64,000 bases of DNA, taken from GCA-2717185 sp964474755 (GTDB lineage: Bacteria; Pseudomonadota; Alphaproteobacteria; UBA8366; GCA-2717185). The position numbers and the translations under genes were made by a program. This document shows, in pieces, positions 17,805 through 26,436 of this stretch (within the stretch, counting starts at the first letter, position 1; each line of letters opens with the position of its first letter). A model generated the notes under the pieces. The model was not told the origin of the DNA and ran no database searches. It was given only the letters and a program-made list of their open reading frames with translations. The DNA is taken from positions 62,001-126,000 of the forward strand of contig CAYYUG010000004.1 of assembly GCA_964474755.1 (NCBI GenBank), in the 5' to 3' direction.

Positions 17805-18950
17805 ATGCCGTACAAGACCTTCGGCTTTACCGAGGAACAGATCCTAATGCGCGACAGTGTGCTGGGACTGCTCGAGCGCGTGCTATCACCCGAAAAGATC
17901 GCCTCGCAGGACAAGGCCTCCCAGTACCCGCATGAGAGTTTCAAGGCGCTAGCCGAAGCCGGTTGGTTGACCCTACCCTTCGACGAAGCCTATGGCGGCA
18001 TGGGTGCAGGATACAAGGATTTCGCCGTCTTCATTGAGGCACTTGGCTACCACTATCCGGGTATCCGCACCGCCTATATGACCACAGTCGTCTATGGCGG
18101 GCTTTATATTCAAAACCTCGGCAGCGAGCCGTTAAAAAAGGAATTCCTGCCGCCCATAATGAAGGGCGAGTGCCGCATGGCCGTCGCTATGACCGAACCG
18201 CAAAGCGGCTCTGACGTCGCCGGTATTCGGCTGCGTGCTACCCGCGATGGGGACGGTTACGTGCTGAACGGGCAAAAGGTATACATCACCAACGCGCATG
18301 AATCAGACTACATAGTTGTTGCCGTGAAGACCGATCCAAAGGCGGGGCGCAAAGGCATCAGCCTGGTTATAGTCGACACGACTGACCCCGGCTTCGAGGC
18401 GCGGCCAATGGATCCGCTAGGCAGTCGCTCAACCCTGCTAAACGAGGTCTTCTTTGACAATGTCCGGGTGCCGACCTCTCGACTTCTAGGCGAGGAAAAT
18501 AGCGGATGGAAAGGACTGATGCAGGGGCTCAACCTGGAGCGCATTCTGATTGCTGCAGCAGCGTCCGGCCAGTGTCTCAAGATTATCGAAACCGCCAAAC
18601 AGTTCATTGAGGACCGTAAAGCCTTCGGCAAGCGTATAGCTGACTTTCAGGCCGTAGCCCACAAGTTCGCCGAAATGGCGATGATGGCCGAGACGGCACG
18701 TCTGCACACCTACAACACGGCAGAGTTGCTCGACGCGGGCGAGGACGCGATCCAGGAGACAGCGATGGCCAAGGTTGTCGCGACCGAGAACAACTTCAAG
18801 GTCGCCGATCTAGGCGTCCACATCATGGGCGCAGCTGGTTACGTGCAGGGCGACATGCAACGTATGTTCCGCGACGCGCGTTTGGGCACGATCGGCGGCG
18901 GCACCAGCGACATCCTGCGTAACGTCATCGCTCAACGGATGGACCTTTAG
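17805..18950 (+). CDS. Acyl-CoA dehydrogenase family protein
   Basis: A 381-residue FAD-dependent acyl-CoA dehydrogenase. The signature MTEPQSGSD is at 129-137 and ITNAHESDY at 161-169. The catalytic base appears to be Glu245 within GLNLERI, the position used by isovaleryl-CoA dehydrogenase; the C-terminal Glu used by medium-chain enzymes is replaced by Gly (GGGTSDI at 364-370). This favours a branched or short-chain substrate but does not prove it. The gene follows hyuA by 6 nt and closes the hyuB-hyuA operon. Alpha,beta-desaturation of a CoA thioester derived from the hydantoinase product would make a sensible pathway. Confidence 0.92.
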   Translation: MPYKTFGFTEEQILMRDSVLGLLERVLSPEKIASQDKASQYPHESFKALAEAGWLTLPFDEAYGGMGAGYKDFAVFIEALGYHYPGIRTAYMTTVVYGGLYIQNLGSEPLKKEFLPPIMKGECRMAVAMTEPQSGSDVAGIRLRATRDGDGYVLNGQKVYITNAHESDYIVVAVKTDPKAGRKGISLVIVDTTDPGFEARPMDPLGSRSTLLNEVFFDNVRVPTSRLLGEENSGWKGLMQGLNLERILIAAAASGQCLKIIETAKQFIEDRKAFGKRIADFQAVAHKFAEMAMMAETARLHTYNTAELLDAGEDAIQETAMAKVVATENNFKVADLGVHIMGAAGYVQGDMQRMFRDARLGTIGGGTSDILRNVIAQRMDL

Positions 18951-19371
18951 GCCGGAGTAACACAGCGGGTTTTTTTGGCGCCGGTGGAATTCGCATTGCC
19001 CTCGTTGCCAGCAACCGAACAGATTAAAGATAACGCCTAAACCTGATGTGCGACCATTGGGAAATTCGACCTTTAAATAACATTCTGTAACCTGGTAATT
19101 TAATCGATGAAGAACCAGGGCTCTAACCTCGCCAACCGGCCCACCCACCGCGACCGCACATAGACGGACCGGTTGGCCGAAGCGCATTTCTATCGCTACG
19201 CTTCTGAGCAGGTCAAAGTAGGCGTCGACAAACGGAGAAACTCCGACCCCATCCCAGCACTCCAAGAGTTGACGCCATTAAGCAGTCCAGCACATAGCCC
19301 TTTTTCTGTATGCTCGCCTGCCGATCACCATGTGCTAGGATGATCCTTCTCATCTTTGGAGGATGACAAGC
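18951..19371. other. Intergenic, no gene seen
   Basis: About 420 nt between the acyl-CoA dehydrogenase and a TauD-like gene. A T7 run at 18970-18976 just after the operon could serve as a terminator U-tract, but only a weak stem precedes it. No conserved coding frame is seen; the longest minus-strand frame is a shadow of the dehydrogenase gene. The promoter of the dioxygenase gene should lie in the last 100 nt. Confidence 0.4.
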
Positions 19372-20226
19372 ATGACCTACCAACATATTGAGGTAAAACC
19401 CATTTCCGGCGCGCTGGGGGCCGAGGTTGAGGGAGTTGACCTTTCCGAGGACATGGGCAACGCAGTGTTCAGTGAGATCCAGAAAGCGCTGCATGAGAAC
19501 CTCGTTATCTTCTTTCGCGATCAAAATTTGACGCCGGACGAACAAAAGAAATTCGGACGGCGTTTCGGTACGCTCAATATTCACCCGCAATACGTGCCGC
19601 TCGACGGGCATCCGGAGATCCTACCGGTCCTCAAGGAGCCAGACGAAACGAAAAATATCGGGGACGTTTGGCACACTGATGTCAGCTTCCTGGAGCAGCC
19701 TTCGATGGGCTCTTTACTCTACGCGCATGAGGTGCCGACGGCAGGTGGCGATACCATGTTTGCCAACCAGTACCTCGCTTACGAAACCTTGTCAGACGGT
19801 ATGAAAAAATTGCTAAACAACGTTGCGGCGGTGCACAGCGACCGCGTTCTAAGCAACCCAGCAAACGCGGCTGACCGCAACGAGGGCCGCTCGACGCGCA
19901 TCCGTGAAAATGCAATGACCGAGGAAGAGATCACCAACGAGCACCCAGTCGTCCGCACCCACGTGGAAACCGGCCGCAAGTGTCTATACGTCAATAGGCC
20001 CTTTACCGTGCGTTTTTCCGGCATGACGGAAGCGGAAAGCCAGCCGCTATTGGAGTATCTCTACACACACGCAACCCGGCCCGAAATTACCTGCCGCTTC
20101 CGCTGGAAAAAGCACTCTGTCGCTTTTTGGGACAATCGCTGTACCCAGCACTACGCGCTGAACGACTATCATGGACATAGGCGAACTATGCACCGCGTGA
20201 CCGTGAATGGCGAGCGACCGATCTAA
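19372..20226 (+). CDS. TauD/TfdA-family Fe(II)/2-oxoglutarate dioxygenase
   Basis: A 284-residue TauD-like dioxygenase with a complete active site. The iron ligands are H101-x-D103 (in WHTDVSF) and H260, and the 2-oxoglutarate ligands Thr128, Arg271 and Arg275 match TauD spacing exactly. It should hydroxylate an unknown substrate, releasing succinate and CO2. I start at the second ATG because GGAGG lies 9 nt before it; the ATG at 19363 directly abuts the GGAGG. It converges with the deacylase gene, whose stop overlaps its end by 4 nt on the opposite strand. Taurine, other sulfonates, aryloxyalkanoates or N-acyl compounds are all possible substrates. Confidence 0.9.
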   Translation: MTYQHIEVKPISGALGAEVEGVDLSEDMGNAVFSEIQKALHENLVIFFRDQNLTPDEQKKFGRRFGTLNIHPQYVPLDGHPEILPVLKEPDETKNIGDVWHTDVSFLEQPSMGSLLYAHEVPTAGGDTMFANQYLAYETLSDGMKKLLNNVAAVHSDRVLSNPANAADRNEGRSTRIRENAMTEEEITNEHPVVRTHVETGRKCLYVNRPFTVRFSGMTEAESQPLLEYLYTHATRPEITCRFRWKKHSVAFWDNRCTQHYALNDYHGHRRTMHRVTVNGERPI

Positions 20227-21911
20227 GCCGCAAAGTCGCGCAACACCGAACCCGGACCCTTGGCGTGTTGCACGTAGTCCGTGCCATCGAAGATGTGGGT
20301 ACCGTTGACCCAGACGCCGTGAACCCCCTTCGGCTTTCGAATAGTACGCGGGCCACCGCCCGGTAGATCGGAAACGCGCTGCGGTGCGCCGACACCGATC
20401 GTCGCCGGGTCAAACAGCACCATGTCAGCATGGCTACCCGGCGTCAGCCGGCCACGACCCTTGATGCCGTATAGGTCGGCGGGATGGCTAGTTAGCCGCC
20501 GTACGCCTTCCGCCAATGAAAAGACACCTAACTCACGCACCCAGCGGGATAGCAAGTGCAACCCATAGCCGGCGTCACACATATAGATCAGATGCGCTCC
20601 CGCATCGGACAGAGAGACCACGCCTCGGTCATGCTGCAGTAAACGTCTGACGCCATCGTCTCCCACATTGAGGAATTTACCGAGAAAGGCAGTTTCCAAA
20701 TTCTCTGACAGGGCGAGGTCGAACATCACATCCATCGGATCTGCGCCTTGTTCTGCTGCTATATCGGCAATATTCCGGTTCTGCAGCGCCGCGTTCTCCT
20801 CGTTAGCGGGCGCAGCAATAACAACCTGGTCCCAGGTACCCTTGAAGATCGTACCGACGACCGGGTTTTCAAGATCCTTGCGAAACCTGTCACGGAAGGC
20901 GGGGTCCTTGTAAACTTCGATCAGTTCCTCGCGCGACGCCGCCTTGTAGTTGGCAAAGGACGAGTGGCTGTGAAACGGGTAGGCATTGGCCATCGTGAAG
21001 TCAAAAGAGAGCGGCTGACAAGGAATTTGGATGTAAAGTTCGTTGCCGCGTTCATGCGCTGCCGCGCAATCCTCAAACCAACTAATGCCGAGCTCCGGAT
21101 CACTGGAATTATACATAGCCGCCCCAGTGGTCAGAAACATGCGGCGGCCAATCTTTTCGACGATTGGTTCCATCGCCGAAACGTTACCGCGGCCACCGGC
21201 TGACATTTGAACGATTCCCTTACCCGCCTCACCAACCGCTTCGGCAAGATGCCCAAATTCCTCGACCGAAGCGATGGTCGATGGCATCGGAATGCCGCCA
21301 TATCCGGAATGGTTGATCGAGAACGAGCTCGCAAAACCAACCGCACCATCTTCCAACGCGCTCTCGACGAGGCGGCGCATCTCCATTAGTTCACCTTCGG
21401 TTGGTGTCTTACGCACCCAAGCCTCGTCCTTCATCACTGCCGTGCGGACCGCGGAATGACCAACAAAGACAGCCATATTGGGATAGGGACCTGTTTGTTC
21501 GAGCGCGTCCATATATTCCGGGAAGGTCTCAAACTGCCAATTTATTCCAGCCCGTAGCGCGTCGAGATCCATACCCTCGACAACTGACAGATTGTTCATG
21601 ATGTAGTCGCGGACATCCGGTGGGCTAGGAACAATGCCGAAACCGCAATTGCCCATTACGCAAGTGGTTACGCCGAGCGATGGTGACGGCGAACAAGTCC
21701 TGTCCCAGGTTACCTGCGCATCAAAATGTGTGTGCAAGTCTACAAATCCTGGCATCACGGCCAAACCGTCGGCATCAATTTCCTGAGCCGCCGCAGGCGT
21801 GTCTGCGCCCAGTGCAATGATTTTGCCGTCTGCCACCGCTAAATTACCCTGCACTGGATCAGCGCCGGTCCCGTCAAATATCTCTACGTTCTTGATTAGC
21901 AAATCGGACAT
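20223..21911 (-). CDS. N-acyl-D-amino-acid deacylase family amidohydrolase
   Basis: A 562-residue amidohydrolase of the D-aminoacylase (DAN) type. It shows the N-terminal beta-sandwich strand pattern (LLIKNVEIFDGTG), VMPGFVDLHTHFD with metal ligands H60 and H62, the family-specific GNCGFG at 87-92 and the C-terminal HADMVLFDP strand. I choose the ATG at MSDLL because homology starts there and an AGGAAAGG stretch precedes it; an upstream ATG would add 20 residues without homology. It likely hydrolyses N-acyl-D-amino acids or N-substituted formamides. The DadA-like and RidA genes at the window end fit a wider D-amino acid metabolism. Confidence 0.9.
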   Translation of the reverse strand: MSDLLIKNVEIFDGTGADPVQGNLAVADGKIIALGADTPAAAQEIDADGLAVMPGFVDLHTHFDAQVTWDRTCSPSPSLGVTTCVMGNCGFGIVPSPPDVRDYIMNNLSVVEGMDLDALRAGINWQFETFPEYMDALEQTGPYPNMAVFVGHSAVRTAVMKDEAWVRKTPTEGELMEMRRLVESALEDGAVGFASSFSINHSGYGGIPMPSTIASVEEFGHLAEAVGEAGKGIVQMSAGGRGNVSAMEPIVEKIGRRMFLTTGAAMYNSSDPELGISWFEDCAAAHERGNELYIQIPCQPLSFDFTMANAYPFHSHSSFANYKAASREELIEVYKDPAFRDRFRKDLENPVVGTIFKGTWDQVVIAAPANEENAALQNRNIADIAAEQGADPMDVMFDLALSENLETAFLGKFLNVGDDGVRRLLQHDRGVVSLSDAGAHLIYMCDAGYGLHLLSRWVRELGVFSLAEGVRRLTSHPADLYGIKGRGRLTPGSHADMVLFDPATIGVGAPQRVSDLPGGGPRTIRKPKGVHGVWVNGTHIFDGTDYVQHAKGPGSVLRDFAA

Positions 21912-22057
21912 CGTCGTTCCCTTTCCTGCGCATCTGCACCCGGTAAGTCTATGCAACTCCGGGTATTGCAAGCAAATTGCCGCATTCCACGCGTGACCCA
22001 GTCCTAGAAATTGTTATTGTGTTGCCCGGATTACCCCTCGTGAAAAGGTACCTTTCA

Positions 22058-23296
22058 ATGGCCAGCGGTTCGCCTCATAAGGGCGACGGCGCCCAGCCAG
22101 ATAGTCGCTACGCTTGGCAGCGACTTTTGATTGCCCTCGGTCTCGCCACAATCGGAGGCATCGGTCTTTGGTCCGTCGTCGTCACGCTACCTGCAATCGA
22201 GGCGGAATTCGGTGTCGACCGAGGCGGCGCATCGGTTCCTTTTTCAGCAACAATGATTGGCTTCGCCGTTGGCGGTATCCTGATGGGCCGCCTGACTGAC
22301 AAATTCGGGGTCAGAACGCCAGTCATTCTTGGATCTATCTCGATCTCTCTTGGATACATTCTGGCTTCGCAAGCGAGCAGTATGTGGCAGTTCACCCTTG
22401 CGCAGGCCTTTCTGATCGGCATGTTCGGTAGTTCCTCGACTTTCGGACCGCTGGTCGCCGATGTGACACTCTGGTTCGTCCGTCGGCGTGGAATTGCCGT
22501 TGCCATCGTCGCAAGCGGCAACTATCTGGCTGGCACAATCTGGCCGCCACTTCTGCAATACGCGATCGACGCTTTCGGATGGCGCATGGCGCATCTGAGC
22601 ATCGGCGTGTTTTGCCTAGTGACCATGCCACCTCTGGCACTCGCGCTGGGTAAGAAAACAGTATTCGAGGAAACAAACATACTCGCCAATAGCCGAAACC
22701 TGGTGGCGAAGATGCAGATGTCACCATCAAAAATCCAGGCATTAATTGTTATCGCTGGCTTCGCCTGCTGCATGGCCATGGCCATGCCGCAAGTTCACAT
22801 CGTCGCCTATTGTGGCGATCTCGGTTTTGGAGTGGCTCGCGGGGCAGAAATGCTTTCGCTGATGTTGGGTTTCGGCATCGTCAGCCGTCTTATCTCCGGC
22901 TGGATAGCCGATCGCATCGGCGGACTGCGCACCCTGTTACTAGGCTCCAGCCTGCAATGTCTCGCCCTATTTTTCTACATTCCCTTTGACGGATTGGTCT
23001 CACTTTACATCGTCTCCGCCCTGTTCGGCCTGTCCCAAGGTGGCATCGTGCCGAGTTATGCGCTGATCGTTCGTGAATATTTCCCTGCTCGGGAAGCCGG
23101 GGCGCGGGTAAGCTTGGTATTGATGATCACCATCGTCGGCATGGCCGTCGGCGGTTGGATGTCCGGCGAGATCTACGACCTGACCGGCTCCTACCGAATG
23201 GCTTTTCTCAGCGGCATCGCCTGGAACCTGCTCAACATGTCTATCGCGTTCTGGCTACTGGCGGGGCGGCAAAAATCAACATCCGCGACGGCCTGA
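22058..23296 (+). CDS. MFS transporter, monocarboxylate / oxalate-formate-like
   Basis: A 412-residue major facilitator with 12 predicted membrane helices. The first helix starts near residue 22 (LLIALGLATIGGIGLWSVVV) and the loop 2-3 motif G-x-L-x-D-K-F-G follows. The C-terminal half has ALIVREYFPAREAG and GGWMSGEIYDLTGSYRMAF, patterns typical of MCT-like and OFA carriers for organic anions. The ATG is supported by AAAAGG 9 nt upstream; an upstream start would add 27 residues without homology. It is divergent from the deacylase gene and may import a carboxylate, perhaps the deacylase substrate or product. It sits in the inner membrane. Confidence 0.88.
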   Translation: MASGSPHKGDGAQPDSRYAWQRLLIALGLATIGGIGLWSVVVTLPAIEAEFGVDRGGASVPFSATMIGFAVGGILMGRLTDKFGVRTPVILGSISISLGYILASQASSMWQFTLAQAFLIGMFGSSSTFGPLVADVTLWFVRRRGIAVAIVASGNYLAGTIWPPLLQYAIDAFGWRMAHLSIGVFCLVTMPPLALALGKKTVFEETNILANSRNLVAKMQMSPSKIQALIVIAGFACCMAMAMPQVHIVAYCGDLGFGVARGAEMLSLMLGFGIVSRLISGWIADRIGGLRTLLLGSSLQCLALFFYIPFDGLVSLYIVSALFGLSQGGIVPSYALIVREYFPAREAGARVSLVLMITIVGMAVGGWMSGEIYDLTGSYRMAFLSGIAWNLLNMSIAFWLLAGRQKSTSATA

Positions 23297-23317
23297 TCAT
23301 CAGAGTGATTCCCACGT

Positions 23318-23899
23318 CTAAGGCTGCTTTGTTCGTTCCTGCCAAGGTTCGCGGGCGAAGATGCGGTGCACCATCGGTTCGAAGGCCGAGAGCGGCATAG
23401 TATCGTAGTCAGGATCGAAGGATGCCTGGTCCCATTTCTCGCAAAATTCGACGCATTGTTGGAAAGCTGGATGGCCAATATAACGGTCGCGGGCTTTGCG
23501 GTTTTTACCCACATGATGGAAGTAGAAATATCCTTGGAAGAGGCCGTGATGCCGTATCACCCAATAGGTGTTCCAGCCGACATAGGGCCGGATAATTTCA
23601 CCGGCGAACTGGTCATGATTGTCCGGCGCGAACGGCACACCTATATCGTGCAAGAGGGCCGCCACCACCATCTCTTCTTTGGCACCATCACGAAACGCAC
23701 GGCTCGCGCTTTGCAACGAGTGTTCGCGTGCGTCCACATGCTCTCCGGGGATACCTTCGAGCACATTATCCACATAGGCGATGAGGCGTCCGGGCGTAAG
23801 CTTCTGATAGGAAACGGCGTTTTCAGCCATCAGCATATAATCCGCCTTCGTCCCATCCTTCATCCGCAGGTAGCTGACCTTTTGGGCTCGTTCAGACAT
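23318..23899 (-). CDS. HD-domain protein, PhnZ/TmpB-like oxygenase candidate
   Basis: A 193-residue HD-domain protein whose metal-site residues match the diiron oxygenases PhnZ/TmpB better than ordinary phosphohydrolases: H60 in EHSLQSA, H84-D85 in ALLHDIG, H95 in NHDQFAG, H118 in RHHG and D157 in KWDQ. E53, seven residues before H60, aligns with a Glu that PhnZ uses in substrate recognition and positioning. PhnZ and TmpB cleave C-P bonds of hydroxylated aminoalkylphosphonates made by a partner 2-oxoglutarate dioxygenase. Two such dioxygenases lie within 4 kb, but no phosphonate uptake genes are near. AGGAG lies 7 nt before the ATG. A plain phosphohydrolase remains possible. Confidence 0.7.
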   Translation of the reverse strand: MSERAQKVSYLRMKDGTKADYMLMAENAVSYQKLTPGRLIAYVDNVLEGIPGEHVDAREHSLQSASRAFRDGAKEEMVVAALLHDIGVPFAPDNHDQFAGEIIRPYVGWNTYWVIRHHGLFQGYFYFHHVGKNRKARDRYIGHPAFQQCVEFCEKWDQASFDPDYDTMPLSAFEPMVHRIFAREPWQERTKQP

Positions 23900-23917
23900 A
23901 ATAATTCTCCTGCGTCG

Positions 23918-25894
23918 TTAATTTGAATCCGACGTGCGTACCCGTAATTCCTCAACCGCCTCGGGATTGACCAGCGACGACAGGTCGCCCGCCGGATCGC
24001 CCAGCACAACAGAACGAACCACGCGGCGCATGATCTTCATATTGCGGGTCTTCGGCAGGTCGGATACGAACAGAATATCACGCGGACGGTAGGAACGGCC
24101 GAGTGCATCGGTGACCGCGTTAGACAAGATGCCACGCAGCCCATCATTACCCTCCTCTCCCGGCATCGGCACGCAGACGCAACACAATGCAGCACCCTTT
24201 ACCGGGTCGGGCACACCAATCACCGCCGCTTCGGAGATGCGACCGCTCGACATCAGGGCTCCTTCGATTTCGGTTGGCCCTGTGCGCTTACCGGAGATGT
24301 TAATGACGTCGTCGGAACGGCCGGTCACATGCCAGTAGCCGTCTTCATCGATCATTGCCCAATCACCCTGACGCCACTTGTCACCATACATACTCCAATA
24401 GCCGTCAAGATAACGATCGTCATCACGCCAAAGACCTCTCGTATTGCCGATGGAGGGCGTGGTCATTACCAGCTCGCCGAGCATGCCCGGCGTGGCTGGG
24501 TTACCATCAACATCTACAACCTTCGCACCCGTTCCCGGCATAGGACCGGAGAAGGTCCCCGGCTTCATCGGTTCCAAGATGCCACTTGAAATAATTCCGC
24601 CGAAACATTCGGTTCCACCGCAATAATTCAGTATTGGCAGACGTTCATCACCGACACGCTGGAACAGCCAGCGCCAAGCGTCTTCCGTCCAGGGTTCGCC
24701 GGTCGATGCCATAATCCGAAGTTTTGAATAATCGAAATTACTGACCTCGTCGCCATAGCGCATCATTCCACGAACGGTTGTTGGCGCGATCCCAAGCCAG
24801 GTCACGTCATACTCCTGTATTAGACGCCAGTGGCGCGTTGTATCGGGATAGTCAGGCGTCCCTTCGGCAACAACCAACGATCCGCCGAAGAAGCTGGTAG
24901 CCAATCCAGTGAAAGGCCCGACGACCCAGCCCATATCGCTTACCCACATCATCCGGTCGGATGCTTTGAAGTCGAAACATAATCCGATATCGAGGGCTAG
25001 CTTGCCAATTGACCCACAATGGGTAGCAATGACACCCTTCGGCTTGCCGGTAGTTCCCGAGGTATAAACAAGGAACGCCATGTCCTCGGCGCTCATCTCT
25101 TCGGTGGGCGTGTCGGTCGGCTTGCACGCTGTCTCCTCGTGCCACCAATGATCTCGACCTTCGGTCATCGGACAGTCGATCCGGTCACCAAGCCGTTCAA
25201 CCACGAACACATCACAGACCGTCGAGCATTGGTAGAGCGCTTCATCTAGAACTGCCTTCATGGCGCCCTCGCTACCGCGGCGCAACGTACCATCGACGGT
25301 CACAACCGCCTTCGCCTCTGCGTCGTTGAGGCGCACGGCAATCGGTTGGGGCCCAAAGCCGGAGAACAGCGGCAGCACAGCAGCGCCTACCTTCATGATA
25401 GCAAACATCGCCGCATAACTCTCCGGAAGCATCGGAAGATAAAGGCCTACGACATCACCCTTGCCGATGCCCCGTGCCTTCAGCGCTGCCGCGAACCGGC
25501 AAATTTCCCCATCCATGTCCTGATAAGTGAGCGACCGCGTCTCGCCATCCTCTCCCTCCCATTTAATCCATACCTTTTCCCATATTGGTGTCCCACGATG
25601 TTTGTCGATGCAGTTAAAAACGACGTTGGTCGTCCCATCAACGCACCAAACCGGCCATTGAATACCCTTCGATGTGTCGAGAACCTGGCTGTAGGGTTTG
25701 TAAAAGCGGATATCGAGAAACTTCAATAATGCGTCCCAATACCATTGCGGGTCAGCGTCTGCGCTGGCACATAGGGCGGCGCGATCAGGCAGCTCTACTT
25801 GGTCAAGAAAAGCCTGCATGCGGCTCTCTCGACGCAATTTTTCCGAAGGGCGCCAAACGATTTCATCGCCCAGGGATTTATGGATATTTGACAT
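23918..25894 (-). CDS. Acyl-CoA synthetase, AMP-forming (ACS-like)
   Basis: A 658-residue AMP-forming acyl-CoA synthetase with the N-terminal ACAS domain of acetyl/propionyl/acetoacetyl-CoA synthetases (WYWDALLKFLDI region). The P-loop motif YTSGTTGKPKG, the aromatic-rich SDMGWVVGP, the hinge region ISGKRTGPTEIEG and the C-terminal catalytic Lys in KTRNMKIMRR are all present. It should activate a short organic acid to its CoA thioester. The start is placed at MSNIHK; an upstream ATG at 26101 would overlap the divergent GFA gene and add 69 residues without homology. It lies downstream of the HD-domain gene only in position, being transcribed toward it with an 18-nt gap. Confidence 0.9.
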   Translation of the reverse strand: MSNIHKSLGDEIVWRPSEKLRRESRMQAFLDQVELPDRAALCASADADPQWYWDALLKFLDIRFYKPYSQVLDTSKGIQWPVWCVDGTTNVVFNCIDKHRGTPIWEKVWIKWEGEDGETRSLTYQDMDGEICRFAAALKARGIGKGDVVGLYLPMLPESYAAMFAIMKVGAAVLPLFSGFGPQPIAVRLNDAEAKAVVTVDGTLRRGSEGAMKAVLDEALYQCSTVCDVFVVERLGDRIDCPMTEGRDHWWHEETACKPTDTPTEEMSAEDMAFLVYTSGTTGKPKGVIATHCGSIGKLALDIGLCFDFKASDRMMWVSDMGWVVGPFTGLATSFFGGSLVVAEGTPDYPDTTRHWRLIQEYDVTWLGIAPTTVRGMMRYGDEVSNFDYSKLRIMASTGEPWTEDAWRWLFQRVGDERLPILNYCGGTECFGGIISSGILEPMKPGTFSGPMPGTGAKVVDVDGNPATPGMLGELVMTTPSIGNTRGLWRDDDRYLDGYWSMYGDKWRQGDWAMIDEDGYWHVTGRSDDVINISGKRTGPTEIEGALMSSGRISEAAVIGVPDPVKGAALCCVCVPMPGEEGNDGLRGILSNAVTDALGRSYRPRDILFVSDLPKTRNMKIMRRVVRSVVLGDPAGDLSSLVNPEAVEELRVRTSDSN

Positions 25895-26010
25895 GTTATT
25901 TTGTCCAAGCCTGTGGAACGGGCAGCATAGCGAAACAAATCGTTCTGCGCGCCCTTCGCACGGTATAGGAGTGAGCGGTAGAATACTGATGACGATAAGT
26001 AGAGGACGTA

Positions 26011-26436
26011 ATGCATCATTTCCACGGTAGTTGCCATTGCGGCAACCTCGAAGTCGACTATCAGACAACCGTTGCGGCAGAAGACTCCGCAGTGCGGGCA
26101 TGCCAATGCTCGTTCTGTCGCAAACATGACGCGCGGGCTCTATCCGATCCTGCCGGGTCGATAGAAATTACAGCACGAGAACCGGAATTCCTCGAGCGCT
26201 ATCAATTCGGCTTAAAGGTAATCGAGTTCCTTTTCTGCAGAAAATGCGGCGTCTACGTCTCTGCCTTTCGGCAGGATGGGCATGATGCCTACGCGAACGT
26301 GATGGTGAACGTTCTGGACAAGCGCACCCAATTTCCAGAACCAGGCCCAGTCGATCTCGATGGCGAGAGTAGCGAGAACAAGGCGAACCGGCATCGCACA
26401 AAGTGGACGCCAGCACGACTCAACCTGAGCGATTAG
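26011..26436 (+). CDS. GFA family zinc protein (CENP-V/GFA domain)
   Basis: A 141-residue GFA-domain protein, the fold of glutathione-dependent formaldehyde-activating enzyme. Zinc-binding cysteines are present: C8-x-C10, C31-x-C33-x2-C36 and C76-x2-C79. The family is thought to form S-hydroxymethylglutathione or related adducts, though many members have unknown function. GAGG lies 5 nt before the ATG. It is divergent from the acyl-CoA synthetase and its stop overlaps the end of a convergent TauD-like gene by 4 nt. Formaldehyde would be expected from N- or O-demethylation by neighbouring dioxygenases, a weak contextual hint. Confidence 0.85.
   Translation: MHHFHGSCHCGNLEVDYQTTVAAEDSAVRACQCSFCRKHDARALSDPAGSIEITAREPEFLERYQFGLKVIEFLFCRKCGVYVSAFRQDGHDAYANVMVNVLDKRTQFPEPGPVDLDGESSENKANRHRTKWTPARLNLSD

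Noticed and set aside
18364..18950. Acyl-CoA dehydrogenase inactive for lack of the C-terminal Glu
   Set aside because: Glu245 in GLNLERI matches the catalytic base position of isovaleryl-CoA dehydrogenase, so the enzyme should be active.
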